This document shows, piece by piece, positions 34,601 through 42,377 of a DNA stretch of 64,000 nt (its first letter is position 1; each line of letters begins with the position of its first letter). The notes beneath the pieces are model-generated. The model did no database searches. It was not told where the DNA came from and saw only the letters and a program-made list of their open reading frames with translations. The position numbers and the translations under genes were made by a program. This DNA is from Micromonospora sp. NBC_01796 (lineage in GTDB: Bacteria > Actinomycetota > Actinomycetes > Mycobacteriales > Micromonosporaceae): positions 4,030,001 to 4,094,000 of the forward strand of contig NZ_CP109078.1 of the NCBI RefSeq assembly GCF_035917455.1, in the 5' to 3' direction.

Positions 34601-34659
34601 TTGCGTCGTACCGTCGATCGTTGCGTCTGGACGGGGTACGAGCGGCGATTCGTTGCGTC
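34601..34659 (-). promoter_or_regulatory. Repeated GACGCAA boxes upstream of ddaH-rocD
   Basis: Read on the minus strand, GACGCAA occurs at 34659-34653, 34627-34621 and 34607-34601; the first two continue as GACGCAACGA. GCAACGA-like half-sites suit an Lrp/AsnC-family regulator, a common controller of ddaH-rocD pairs, but no such regulator gene is in the window. Confidence 0.4.
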
Positions 34660-34714
34660 CTGTGATCGCCGACGCCCGAGGTCGCCCGGATGCGGGTTGG
34701 TGGTGCACCGTTGC

Positions 34715-34807
34715 GGGGGCGGCGCATCGCCGCCCCCGTCACCGAATGAGCCCTGGCGGTGAACCACCGCCGGTGAGCCAGGCCGGAGCGGTGAACCACC
34801 GCTCCGG
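34715..34807 (-). terminator. Three successive hairpins after the broken membrane-protein gene
   Basis: GGGGGCGGCG/CGCCGCCCCC (34715-34737), GGCGGTG/CACCGCC (34755-34771) and CCGGAGCGGTG/CACCGCTCCGG (34783-34807) all have 3-nt loops. The last two share GCGGTGAACCACCGC. They follow the stop of the minus-strand gene and probably insulate it from ddaH. Confidence 0.6.
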
Positions 34808-34822
34808 CGTCATATGTGCCCC

Positions 34823-35619
34823 CTAGAACCGGTCCACAAACTGTGCGTCAAGCCACTCCCGGAAGCGCAGGACCCAGTCGCCGTCCGTGGTCGGCCAGGT
34901 GAACTGGCCGGTCATCGCGAGGATGCCGATGACCACCGCGGTGAGGCCGAGCCCCAGGCCGAGCAGCGCGTCGGACTTGCCGGCCACGTGCCGCCGGCTG
35001 GTCGCCGAGATGCCGCCGACACCGAGCAGCGCGCCGAGGGCGCCGACCGCGATGCCGTACCCGGCGAGGGTGCCGGTGAGCACGAAGAGGACGGAGGCGA
35101 CGCCGAGGACGAGGCTGAGGGTGGCGAGCAGGCTGGCGCGCGGGCGGGGCCCGGCGGGCACCACCACCGGCGGGGCCCGGCGGGCACCACCACCGGCGGT
35201 TCGCGGTCGGTCCGTTCGGTGCCGGTTGTCGTACCGTCATCGATCTTGTCCCCGGTCCGGCTGTCGGTCCGGTCGGTCCTGATGTCGGTCCGGTCGAGGT
35301 CGTCGCGGACCGGGCGGCCGTCGACCGTGGTGTCGTCGCCGCGCGGGCGGTCGAGCACCGGCGCGGTCGCCGTCCCGGCGGACGAGCTGCGGTACGTCGC
35401 CCGCTCGCTCGGCGGCGTCACCTCACCGGTACGCGCCCGCTCGCTTGCCGGCAGGACGGCGTCGCTGTGTGCGACCGCCCGATCCGTCGGTCGATCGGTG
35501 CCGATCGGCGTGGTATCGCGTTCGTCGATCCGGCCGTCGGCGTTCTCGTCCCGCGTCGGCACGGTCACCGGTTCGGGTGCCTTCTCCGCGCGCCGCGAGA
35601 GCGAAGGAATTCTGACCAC
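34823..35619 (-). pseudogene. Small membrane protein gene interrupted by a 26-bp tandem duplication (frameshift)
   Basis: Two reading frames make one protein. The GTG at 35619 has a perfect AGGAGG 6 nt upstream and begins MVRIPSLSRRAEKAPEPVTV. The N-terminal part is charged and Asp/Arg/Thr-rich, with an EF-hand-like DENADGRIDERD. It reads VVVPAGPR and then falls out of frame. The other frame resumes with VVPAGPRPRASLLATLSLVL, two or three transmembrane segments and the C-terminus DWVLRFREWLDAQFVDRF, ending at 34823. Removing one 26-bp repeat unit at 35143-35199 restores a single frame. Whether this is mutation, reversible slippage or sequencing error cannot be told here. The family is unknown. 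Confidence 0.75.
35143..35199. repeat. 26-bp tandem duplication causing the frameshift
   Basis: The tract repeats with period 26 over 57 nt (about 2.2 copies); each unit contains CCCGGCGGGCACCACCACCG. Twenty-six is not a multiple of three, and the two coding frames on either side differ by exactly this shift. Confidence 0.9.
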
Positions 35620-35935
35620 AACACACCTCCTGGTCGTAGCGCGGCTACCCAAACCCATCAGCCCCGGCACCCACGCGGTCTACCCCCCCGAATTACCCCA
35701 ACCCCCAACCCCCAACCCCCACCCCGCCCCTCGCCCCGCCCCTCGCCCCGTCCCTCGGCCCGTCGATCATGAAGTTAGCGACGAATTCACGCCGGAAAAT
35801 GGTCGCTAACTTCATGATCAACGCACCAAATAGGAGGGTGGGGAGGGGTGGGTGGGGGAGGGTGGGGTTGTTTGGTGGGAGTGGGGTGGGGGCGCGGGGG
35901 TGGGGGTGGGTGGGGTGGGGGATGTTGGGGAGAGT
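35620..35935. other. Divergent intergenic region with palindrome and G/C-rich tracts
   Basis: Between the divergent starts of the broken gene and an LtrA gene lie a C-rich tract (35683-35760), palindrome element 5 and a very G-rich tract (35837-35935) with at least ten runs of three or more G. The G tract could form quadruplexes in the leader of the LtrA gene. Confidence 0.65.
35765..35819. repeat. Long intergenic palindrome, element 5
   Basis: GATCATGAAGTTAGCGAC (35765-35782) pairs perfectly with 35802-35819, and the stem extends outward by CGT/ACG after one mismatch, so the arm reads CGTCGATC at its outer end. It lies between divergent gene starts, which argues against a simple terminator role. 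Confidence 0.88.
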
Positions 35936-37129
35936 GTGCGGGTTTTGCGGGGGGCGGCGGGGCGTGGGCAGGTCACGTTCGTGGAGTTGTTCTTCGACCT
36001 GATCTACGTACTCGGGGTTACGCAGTTGACCCACCTGCTCATCACGCACCTGACCCCGCTCGGGGCGTTGCAGACCCTGCTGCTGTTGCTCGCGCTCTGG
36101 TTCGCCTGGGTGGACACCTCCTGGGTGACCAACTGGTTCGACCCGAACCAGCTCGGCGTACGGCTGATGCTGGTGGTCCTGATGCTGCTCAGCCTGATCA
36201 TCTCGGCGTCGGTGCCGGAGGCGTACGGGCAGCGGGGCATCTGGGTCGCCGGGGCGTACGCGGCGATCCAGGTGGGGCGGAACGTTTTTGTCGTACTCGC
36301 GCTCGGCCGGGCGGGGGCGGACGAGTCGCCCGAGCAGAGGAGCCAGCGACTCGGACTGCGGCTGAACTTCGAGCGCCTGCTGTTGTGGAAGTCGGTGTCC
36401 AGCGCGCTCTGGGTGGCGGGCGGCCTTTCGCACGGCTCGGTGCGACTCATGTTCTGGGCGATCGCGGTGGTGATCGAATACTGTGGCGCCGCCGCCGGTT
36501 TCTACGTTCCCCGGCTGGGCAGATCCACCCCCGCCGACTGGCACATCAGCGGTCGGCACCTGGCCGAACGCGGCCAACTGTTCATCCTGATCGCGCTCGG
36601 CGAATCCATTCTGATCACCGGTACGGTATTCGGTGAACGGCCCGCCGTGGCGCCGCATCTGCTTGCCTTTGTCGTGTCGTTCCTCGGCAGCGTGGCGCTC
36701 TGGTGGCTCTATTTCGACCGCAGCGCCGAGGCCGCCAGTGCGGTGATCGACCAATCCGAGGATCCGGGGCGGATCGGCCGATCCGCGTTCACCTACTTCC
36801 AGTTGCCGATGGTTGCCGGCATCATCGTCGCGGCGGTCGGGGACGAGCTGGTGATCGCCCACCCGGACGGCCATTCCGGGTGGGCCACGATCGTCACCGT
36901 GCTCGGCGGACCGGCCCTGTTCCTCGCCGGTCACGCGTTGTTCAAACACTCCGTCTTCGGCGGGGTGTCGAAGCCCCGGGTGGTCGCGTTCGCCGTGCTG
37001 GCGGCCCTGGTGCCGGTGGGCCTCGTGGTCCCGCCCCTGGTCCTGTCCCTGCTCGCCACCCTGGTCGTGGCGGGCGTCGGGGTCTGGGACTCGCTCCTGC
37101 CGGCCCACCACGCCCCCGCGACCACCTGA
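35936..37129 (+). CDS. Low-temperature-requirement A (LtrA) family membrane protein, paralogue 1
   Basis: A polytopic protein of about 397 residues. It carries the LtrA opening VTFVELFFDLIYVLGVTQLT, the central LAERGQLFILIALGESILI and LGGPALFLAGHALF near the C-terminus, with about ten transmembrane segments. The start is uncertain because the 5' region is a G-rich low-complexity tract; the GTG at 35936 follows GGGGAG and gives a length equal to the other two copies. LtrA was named from a Listeria cold-growth mutant; its biochemical role is unknown. Two more copies lie at 47.2-49.5 kb. Confidence 0.85.
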   Translation: MRVLRGAAGRGQVTFVELFFDLIYVLGVTQLTHLLITHLTPLGALQTLLLLLALWFAWVDTSWVTNWFDPNQLGVRLMLVVLMLLSLIISASVPEAYGQRGIWVAGAYAAIQVGRNVFVVLALGRAGADESPEQRSQRLGLRLNFERLLLWKSVSSALWVAGGLSHGSVRLMFWAIAVVIEYCGAAAGFYVPRLGRSTPADWHISGRHLAERGQLFILIALGESILITGTVFGERPAVAPHLLAFVVSFLGSVALWWLYFDRSAEAASAVIDQSEDPGRIGRSAFTYFQLPMVAGIIVAAVGDELVIAHPDGHSGWATIVTVLGGPALFLAGHALFKHSVFGGVSKPRVVAFAVLAALVPVGLVVPPLVLSLLATLVVAGVGVWDSLLPAHHAPATT

Positions 37130-37202
37130 GCGCCCCAGCGCCCCAGCGACCACCTGAGCGCCCGGCGCCCGCGCGGAGGCACGGGCGCCGCGAACCGTCC
37201 GC

Positions 37203-37970
37203 TCAGGGCTGGTTGTCGGCGCGGCGGATCGGCATGAAGGTCGGCGGCCGATCGGTGGTCAGGAAGCCGGTGATCAGGCGCAGGCACAGCTCGGGGTGTT
37301 CGAACAGGAGCAGGTGCGAGGCGGCCGGGATGATCGCCAACTCGCCGTCGCGCAGCCCCCGGTACAACTCGACGGTGTGGTCCAGGGTCACCAGGTCGTC
37401 GTCACCGGCCAGCACCAGGGTCCGGCACGTCACCTCGCCCAGGTCGGCGACGGTCAGGCCGGGTTCCTCGGCCACCGCCCGCGCGATCTTGTCGATCACC
37501 GCCGGGAAGTGGTCCGCACCGTCGGGGGAAACCTCGGCGTACGCCTCGACGAGCTGGGCCGGCGGTTCGCCACCGGCGGTCGGGCGGAAGATCAGCCCGT
37601 CGGCGTGGAAGGCGGCGCTGACCAGCACCAGCCGCTCGACCAGATCCGGGCGCCTCAGCGCGACCAGCAGCGCGACGCTCGCCCCGGCGCTGTACCCGAC
37701 CAGCCGGGCCGGGCCGCCCACCACCCGGTCGAGGAAGGCGATCATGTCCTGCGCCATCAGCTCGGCGGTGATCGGGCCGGGCACGTCCGCCGTGTGGCCG
37801 TGCCCCCGGCGATCGGGCAGGAAGAGGCGGAACCGCGAGGCCAGGGCGTCGAGGTTGCCGGTGAAGCTCCGGCTGTCGGTCAGCCCACCGTGCAGGAGCA
37901 GCACCGGGTCACCGTTGCCGCGCTCGTCGTACCAGGTCTTGACGCCGTTGCAGTCCGCGTGTTTCGCCAT
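37203..37970 (-). CDS. Alpha/beta hydrolase
   Basis: A 255-residue hydrolase: oxyanion motif LLLHGGLTDSRSF, DRRGHGHT, nucleophile elbow GYSAGASVALL (Gly-x-Ser-x-Gly), the acid region LVLAGDDDLVTLDH and catalytic His in AASHLLLFEHPE. It acts on an ester or similar bond; the substrate is unknown. It lies 58 nt downstream of the sigma-factor gene on the same strand, so the two are probably co-transcribed. Confidence 0.9.
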   Translation of the reverse strand: MAKHADCNGVKTWYDERGNGDPVLLLHGGLTDSRSFTGNLDALASRFRLFLPDRRGHGHTADVPGPITAELMAQDMIAFLDRVVGGPARLVGYSAGASVALLVALRRPDLVERLVLVSAAFHADGLIFRPTAGGEPPAQLVEAYAEVSPDGADHFPAVIDKIARAVAEEPGLTVADLGEVTCRTLVLAGDDDLVTLDHTVELYRGLRDGELAIIPAASHLLLFEHPELCLRLITGFLTTDRPPTFMPIRRADNQP

Positions 37971-38028
37971 CGGGTGCCGCCTCTCCTACCGTCGATTCAC
38001 CGGGTAGTACGACGCGGCGGGGCGGAAC

Positions 38029-38988
38029 TCATCGGTCAGCGCGGGGCGGTTGTCCGGGCAGGCCGAACAGCGGGAACAGCCGGTCTGGGTCGAGGTACGT
38101 CGTGGTCTCGGTGATCAGCCCGGCGGAGACCTCGAGGACGAGCAGGGCGAACGGCCGGTACGCGCCATCCGGGCCGGTCGGCTGGTACTGGCCGAAGGCC
38201 GGTGACCCGTTCGCCACCGTCGGGACCAGTCGCGTGCCGGCACAGGGCGCACCGGCGGCGAGCAGCACCCGACCGATCTCGTCCCGACCACGCAGCCACC
38301 AGGCGAACGGCGGCATCGACATGGTCGCGTCCTCGTGCAGGAGTGCGACCAGGGTTTCCACGTCATACCGTTCGAAGGCGGCGCAGTAGCGGGCGAGCAG
38401 ATCCCGTTCCGCCGGGTCGACGGGACGTGGCGGGGCCGTCTGCCCGGCCAGGGTCGTACGGGCCCGTTGCAGGGCGCTGTTGACCGAGGCAACACTGCTG
38501 TCGAGCAGGTGGGCGACCTCGTCGGCCCTCCAGCAGAGCACGTCGCGCAGGATCAGCACCGCCCGCTGCCGGGGCGGAAGCCGTTGCAGGGCGGCGACGA
38601 AGGCCAGCCGGATCGTCTCCCGCCAGACGGCCACCTCGGCCGGATCGCCCCCGTCCGGCAGTACCCGGTGGTCGGGCACCGGCTGCACCCACGCCTGCTC
38701 CGGCAGCGGTACGCCGAGCGGAGCGCCCGCGTACGCCGGGGGGTTGAGGTCCATCGCGCGGGCCCGGCGCTGGCTGCTGCGTTGCATGTCCAGGCACACG
38801 TTGGTGGCGATGGTGTAGAGCCACGACCGCAGGGGTGCGCGATTCTCGTCGTACCGGTCGCGGTGTTGCCAGGCCCGCAGCAGGGTCTCCTGTACGGCAT
38901 CCTCGGCCTCGAACGCCGAGCCCAGCATCCGGTAGCAGTAGCCGGTCAGGGGCACCCGGAACTGCTCCAGCCGCAGCTCGACGGTCAT
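38029..38988 (-). CDS. ECF-type sigma factor with C-terminal SnoaL-like domain (SigX5/SigG type)
   Basis: A 319-residue protein. Sigma region 2 is EQFRVPLTGYCYRMLGSAF, AEDAVQETLLRAWQH and LRSWLYTIATNVCLD. Region 4 is LQRLPPRQRAVLILRDVLCW, ADEVAHLLDSSVASVNSALQ. The final 120 residues (YCAAFERYDVETLVALLHED to the end) form a SnoaL-like domain, which in this class regulates the sigma factor in cis without an anti-sigma protein. The ATG at 38988 is chosen because homology begins there. The alpha/beta hydrolase downstream is a likely partner or target. Confidence 0.9.
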   Translation of the reverse strand: MTVELRLEQFRVPLTGYCYRMLGSAFEAEDAVQETLLRAWQHRDRYDENRAPLRSWLYTIATNVCLDMQRSSQRRARAMDLNPPAYAGAPLGVPLPEQAWVQPVPDHRVLPDGGDPAEVAVWRETIRLAFVAALQRLPPRQRAVLILRDVLCWRADEVAHLLDSSVASVNSALQRARTTLAGQTAPPRPVDPAERDLLARYCAAFERYDVETLVALLHEDATMSMPPFAWWLRGRDEIGRVLLAAGAPCAGTRLVPTVANGSPAFGQYQPTGPDGAYRPFALLVLEVSAGLITETTTYLDPDRLFPLFGLPGQPPRADR

Positions 38989-39447
38989 CGGTTCCGGTCC
39001 GGTCCGCACCCCGGCCACGATAGACCAACACTCCGGCTGCGAATCCGATCGATATTCCCACGCCCCGGTGGGCGGTTCCGGCGGGCGGAATGGCCGGGCG
39101 TGGGCTTCGAACCATTCGCCGAATGGTGAGCGTTGTCACGGGGATCCTCCATCGTGCCCGCGTCGCGTCGCGATCGAGTCCTGTCGAATTACGCCCCGAG
39201 TCACCTCCCGGGAGCGTCGATTTCCGTGGAGGAATGACCGAAATGCGGCACAAGATCATCACCGTACGCACCCACCTCGTCGGCGAGCGGTCAGTCAAGA
39301 TCCACCGTACGGTGGAGGTCAGGGAGCAGCCCCGGAGCGTCCCTATGCTGGGCGAGAGTACGGGCGGGCGACTGCTGCGCAGACTCCGCGCGCTCCAGCA
39401 GCACACTGGTAAACACCCGGGCACCGTCCGGGGGGAAAGGCAACACG
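38989..39447. other. Divergent intergenic region between the sigma-factor gene and yceI-like gene
   Basis: These 459 nt contain a 16-bp palindrome (39301-39316), and TATGCT at 39344 could be a -10 box. A frame from 39234 has GGAGG just upstream but continues 130 nt into the YceI gene in another frame and has weaker codon bias, so I do not call it. Confidence 0.5.
39301..39316. promoter_or_regulatory. 16-bp perfect palindrome, candidate operator
   Basis: TCCACCGTACGGTGGA is its own complement and lies 28 nt before a possible -10 box (TATGCT, 39344-39349) and 131 nt before the YceI-like start. The size and symmetry suit a TetR- or MarR-type dimer. No cognate regulator gene is adjacent. Confidence 0.4.
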
Positions 39448-40116
39448 ATGACCGATTTCGCCACACGTACCTGGGACGGCATGACCATCCCGGTTGCCGG
39501 CACCTATCTACTCGATCAGGCGCACAAGCGGATCGGTTTCCTGGCCCGACACATGATGGTGAGCCCCGTACGCGGTGAGTTCAGCGAGGCGACCGCGCAG
39601 ATTTTCGTGGGCGACGACCCGTTGACCTCCTCCGTGACGGCGACCATCCGGGCGGCGAGCATCACCACCGGTAGCGTCGACCGGGACACGCACCTGAGCA
39701 GTGCCGATTTTCTCGACGTGGAGCGCTACCCCACGCTCGAATACCGGAGTACGGGCATCAGGTGGCAGGGCAACGAGGACCCGATTTTCCAATGGGCCCG
39801 ATTGAGAAACCACCGGCTGGGCCAGCGGGGCAGAACCCAGAACGTGCCGCAGCAGTCCGCGAACACTCCCGGACGGTTCGGCCTCACCGGCGAGTTGACG
39901 GTCAAGGGAATAACTCGTGCGGTCGATCTCCAGGTGGAGTTCGGCGGTGCCCGTCGTGATCCGTACGGGCAGGACATCTTCGGATTCAGCGCGACCGCGG
40001 AAATCAACCGCGAAGACTACGGCCTGCTGTGGAATGTGGCACTCGAAAGTGGTGGAGTTCTGGTCGGCAAGACCGTACGGATCGAAATCGCCGGCGAGGC
40101 CATCCGCCAATCCTGA
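39448..40116 (+). CDS. YceI-family lipid-binding-fold protein
   Basis: A 222-residue YceI protein: GTYLLDQAHKRIGFLARHMM, VRGEFSEATAQIFVGDDP, SVTATIRAASITTGS, then HLSSADFLDVERYPTLEYRS and the second half LTGELTVKGITRAVDLQVEF. There is no signal peptide, so it is probably cytoplasmic, unlike periplasmic YceI. A loop of about 25 residues (near 112-137) is inserted before the second half. YceI folds bind isoprenoid-like lipids; the actual ligand is unknown. GGGGGAAAGG precedes the ATG. Confidence 0.9.
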   Translation: MTDFATRTWDGMTIPVAGTYLLDQAHKRIGFLARHMMVSPVRGEFSEATAQIFVGDDPLTSSVTATIRAASITTGSVDRDTHLSSADFLDVERYPTLEYRSTGIRWQGNEDPIFQWARLRNHRLGQRGRTQNVPQQSANTPGRFGLTGELTVKGITRAVDLQVEFGGARRDPYGQDIFGFSATAEINREDYGLLWNVALESGGVLVGKTVRIEIAGEAIRQS

Positions 40117-40148
40117 GCCGCCCGACCCGGCCGCCGCACCGACCCGTG

Positions 40149-40904
40149 CTACTCGAACACCGCCTGGCCGGTGTCGATCCACACGTTGCTCCGCTCCCAG
40201 GTCAGCCCGGGGTGGTCGACTCGTGCGATGACGCCGAAGACGCAGTCGCGGCCGAAGCTGTTCCGACGGAACACGATGTTCTCCACGTCCAGTTCGGGAG
40301 GCATGCCGATGGTGTAGTTTCCGCCGTTGCAGTAGTTGTCCTCGAAGAGCAGGTCGCTCACCGGCCCACTCGTGGAACTGAGGGACAGGCAGGCGTTCAT
40401 CGCATCGTCGCTGCTGTCCCGGTAGGCGTCCAGGCGGTTGTGTCGTACGAGGATCCCCGACCCTCCGGTGGTCGCCAGGGTGTCGTTGTGGGAGCCCGGT
40501 AGTTTGGCCAGGTCATGGATCCAGGAGTCGACCACGATGGTCTGTGATCCGAGTCTGGGCCCGTCCACCACGTCGTGGACGTCGACCCGACGGAGGGTGT
40601 AGTTGTCGCCGTAGGTGGTGCCTCCACCCTGTCCCTGGCCGTCGATCTCGACGTCCTCGACCAGGAGGTTCGTGGCCCCGTCGAAGGTTCGGATCGCCGG
40701 CCGTCCCGTGCAGTTGATCCTCGATCGCCGGATCACGACATCGTTCGCGTGGACGTTCACCGGCCCGGTGATATCGAGGTTCGACACGATCTGACCGTCC
40801 ACGGTCAGATCCAGCGGACCCGAGGGCGTGAGTGCGGTGCCGGCGGGGACACCGGTGGTGTCGGGGCCCGGCCAGTAGGTCAACGAGTTCGGTAGTACGG
40901 ACAT
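40149..40904 (-). CDS. Right-handed parallel beta-helix protein
   Basis: A 251-residue protein without signal peptide. TAGGAGAAG lies 3 nt before the ATG at 40904. After WPGPDTTGVPAGTALTPSG the sequence shows repeated rungs (IVSNLDITGPVNVHANDVVI, LLVEDVEIDGQG, YTLRRVDVHDVVDG, IVVDSWIHDL, ILVRHNRLDAY, LLFEDNYCNGG, IVFRRNSFG), the pattern of pectate-lyase-like beta helices. The fold is common in polysaccharide-active proteins and phage tailspikes. No catalytic residues are clear, so the substrate is not assigned. Confidence 0.82.
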   Translation of the reverse strand: MSVLPNSLTYWPGPDTTGVPAGTALTPSGPLDLTVDGQIVSNLDITGPVNVHANDVVIRRSRINCTGRPAIRTFDGATNLLVEDVEIDGQGQGGGTTYGDNYTLRRVDVHDVVDGPRLGSQTIVVDSWIHDLAKLPGSHNDTLATTGGSGILVRHNRLDAYRDSSDDAMNACLSLSSTSGPVSDLLFEDNYCNGGNYTIGMPPELDVENIVFRRNSFGRDCVFGVIARVDHPGLTWERSNVWIDTGQAVFE

Positions 40905-41223
40905 GACTTCTCCTAAGAGGCCGATGAACGCATGGGCCGGCACGTCGTTACGTGCCGGCCGATGGCACCGTCGTGCTGATCGATGTACCTCGGCTGCTGG
41001 CGATCGACCGTGGAGACCGCCATCGCGAAGCGCGCCCGGCGAGCCGGGGCTGTTCCGTGGGTCGGTCGTATGGGACCAGGAGCCGTGCCTTAACTAAACG
41101 GTACCTCCCGCCGGACGTTTGTCCAGGTCAGGGGCATGCCACATCGGTCAATGGCCCTTACGGTCACCGCTCGCAGTCGGGCAGTGGACACAACCCGCGA
41201 CCCGACGGCGACCCGATTGGTGA
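40905..41223. other. Intergenic region upstream of the beta-helix gene
   Basis: These 319 nt contain the hairpin at 40935-40960 and an AT-rich patch (TTAACTAAACGGTAC near 41090-41104) that could be promoter DNA for the minus-strand gene. No small gene or RNA was recognised. Confidence 0.5.
40935..40960 (-). other. 11-bp hairpin in the leader of the beta-helix gene
   Basis: GGCCGGCACGT and ACGTGCCGGCC pair perfectly around a CGTT loop, 31 nt upstream of the start codon. It may be a leader structure or the end of a short upstream transcript. Confidence 0.5.
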
Positions 41224-41712
41224 TCAGTTGTAGGCGTCGGTGTTCTGTACCTTGCCGAACCGAGGGAAGATCCTCTCGACCGTGAAGTTGTGCTCGTCGG
41301 CGTCGAGGGCGGACATCGCGTCGGCGACGAATTCCACCTCGTATCCGTGGTCGCTGGCCGCCCGCGCGGTGGACTCCACCCCCATCGTCGTGACCAGTCC
41401 GGCGAACACCAACGTGTCGACGCCACGGCCCCGCAACTGCGCGTCCAGGTCGGTGTTGTGGAACGCGCCGACGGTGCGCTTGACCACCACGATGTCGCCG
41501 TCCTGTACCAGCCCGTCGACCAGGTCGCTGCCCGGCGGCTGCTCGGCCACGTTCGGCCGCTCGACCCGTACCAGCGCCACCGGAAGTCCGTTGGCCCGGA
41601 ACACGTCGGCCAGCCGACGGCACCGGGCCAGCACCTCCTCACCCGTGTGCGGCGCCACGGGCAGCGCGACGATTCGTGGCATCAGGTCGATCAGCACCAA
41701 CGCGGACGTCAT
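41224..41712 (-). CDS. Isochorismatase-family hydrolase lacking the usual nucleophilic cysteine
   Basis: A 162-residue isochorismatase-fold protein. The Asp of SALVLIDL and the Lys of VVVKRTVGAFHNTDLD occupy the usual catalytic positions. The motif that normally reads T-x-x-C-V-x-x-T-A reads TTMGVESTARAA here, so Gly replaces the Cys nucleophile. Such Cys-less members exist (PhzD-type isochorismatases do not need it), so a vinyl-ether hydrolase activity is possible while amidase activity is unlikely. It lies 37 nt downstream of the DinB gene on the same strand. Confidence 0.85.
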   Translation of the reverse strand: MTSALVLIDLMPRIVALPVAPHTGEEVLARCRRLADVFRANGLPVALVRVERPNVAEQPPGSDLVDGLVQDGDIVVVKRTVGAFHNTDLDAQLRGRGVDTLVFAGLVTTMGVESTARAASDHGYEVEFVADAMSALDADEHNFTVERIFPRFGKVQNTDAYN

Positions 41713-41749
41713 GGAGTAGATCTTTCCACCTGCCGCCGTTCGTCCGGCG

Positions 41750-42277
41750 TCACCGTGGGACGGCGGCGCGGAGGAGTCGGAGTTGACCGATCTCGGCGGC
41801 GTTTTTCATGAGTTCGGCGTTGAGCCAGGCGAGCATGTGGGCGAGGGTGTGCTCGGGGTCGTGCTGCCAGGGAAACGGTGCGGTGTGATCGAGGTCGGCC
41901 TCGGTGAGCCCGTCGAGTACGGCCAGCCACTCCGTACGCAGCTCGCGCAACCACGTCACCGTCGGCTCGCCCGCGCCGGGCCAGTGAATCGCGGCGCGGT
42001 CGGGTGGGGTGTCGCCCCGGGCGTGTCCGATGGCCGTGGTCCACCACCAGCCGATGTGCCAGGTGAGCCAGCCGATCGTCGGGACCGGGATCGGGTCCGG
42101 CACGGAGTCCGCCCAGTCCGGCACCCAGCCGCCGTCGATCGTCGGCCGGACCGTCCAGCAGTGTGCGGCGGGCTCCCAGAGGAAGTCCGCCGGCTCCAAC
42201 CGTTCCAGGTGGTATTCGAACAGCGACCAGGTCAGGTCGAACTGCCAACGTAGAAGATCACCACGGGTTACCGGCAC
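41750..42277 (-). CDS. DinB-family four-helix protein
   Basis: A 175-residue DinB-like protein. The start is GTG. Helix 1 contains LRWQFDLTWSLFEYHLERLE. The metal-ligand regions are GWLTWHIGWWWTTAIGH and HTLAHMLAWLNAELMKNAAE, which carry the conserved His residues of the bacillithiol/mycothiol-transferase-like DinB fold. Members in actinomycetes are often thiol-dependent transferases for detoxification, but the substrate here is unknown. Followed closely by the isochorismatase-like gene. Confidence 0.85.
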   Translation of the reverse strand: MPVTRGDLLRWQFDLTWSLFEYHLERLEPADFLWEPAAHCWTVRPTIDGGWVPDWADSVPDPIPVPTIGWLTWHIGWWWTTAIGHARGDTPPDRAAIHWPGAGEPTVTWLRELRTEWLAVLDGLTEADLDHTAPFPWQHDPEHTLAHMLAWLNAELMKNAAEIGQLRLLRAAVPR

Positions 42278-42377
42278 CCGGCGATCGTTGCACCAACGTG
42301 AGCGCCGGTCGAACGGGTTCCGCTCGCACGTAATGTCGTACCAGGGGGAGAGCCTGGTCGCCGGAAGTGGGGATCGG

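Larger units (their letters stand above)
34498..34822. other. Intergenic region between ddaH and the broken membrane-protein gene
   Basis: These 325 nt hold the ddaH promoter region with GACGCAA boxes (34601-34659) and, at the distal end, hairpins at 34715-34737, 34755-34771 and 34783-34807. No coding frame with a ribosome site was found. Confidence 0.6.

Noticed and set aside
39234-39578. A frame upstream of the YceI-like gene with GGAGG near its ATG
   Set aside because: GGAGG is too close to the first ATG, the frame runs 130 nt into the YceI gene, and codon bias falls off along it. A promoter and operator region is a better reading.
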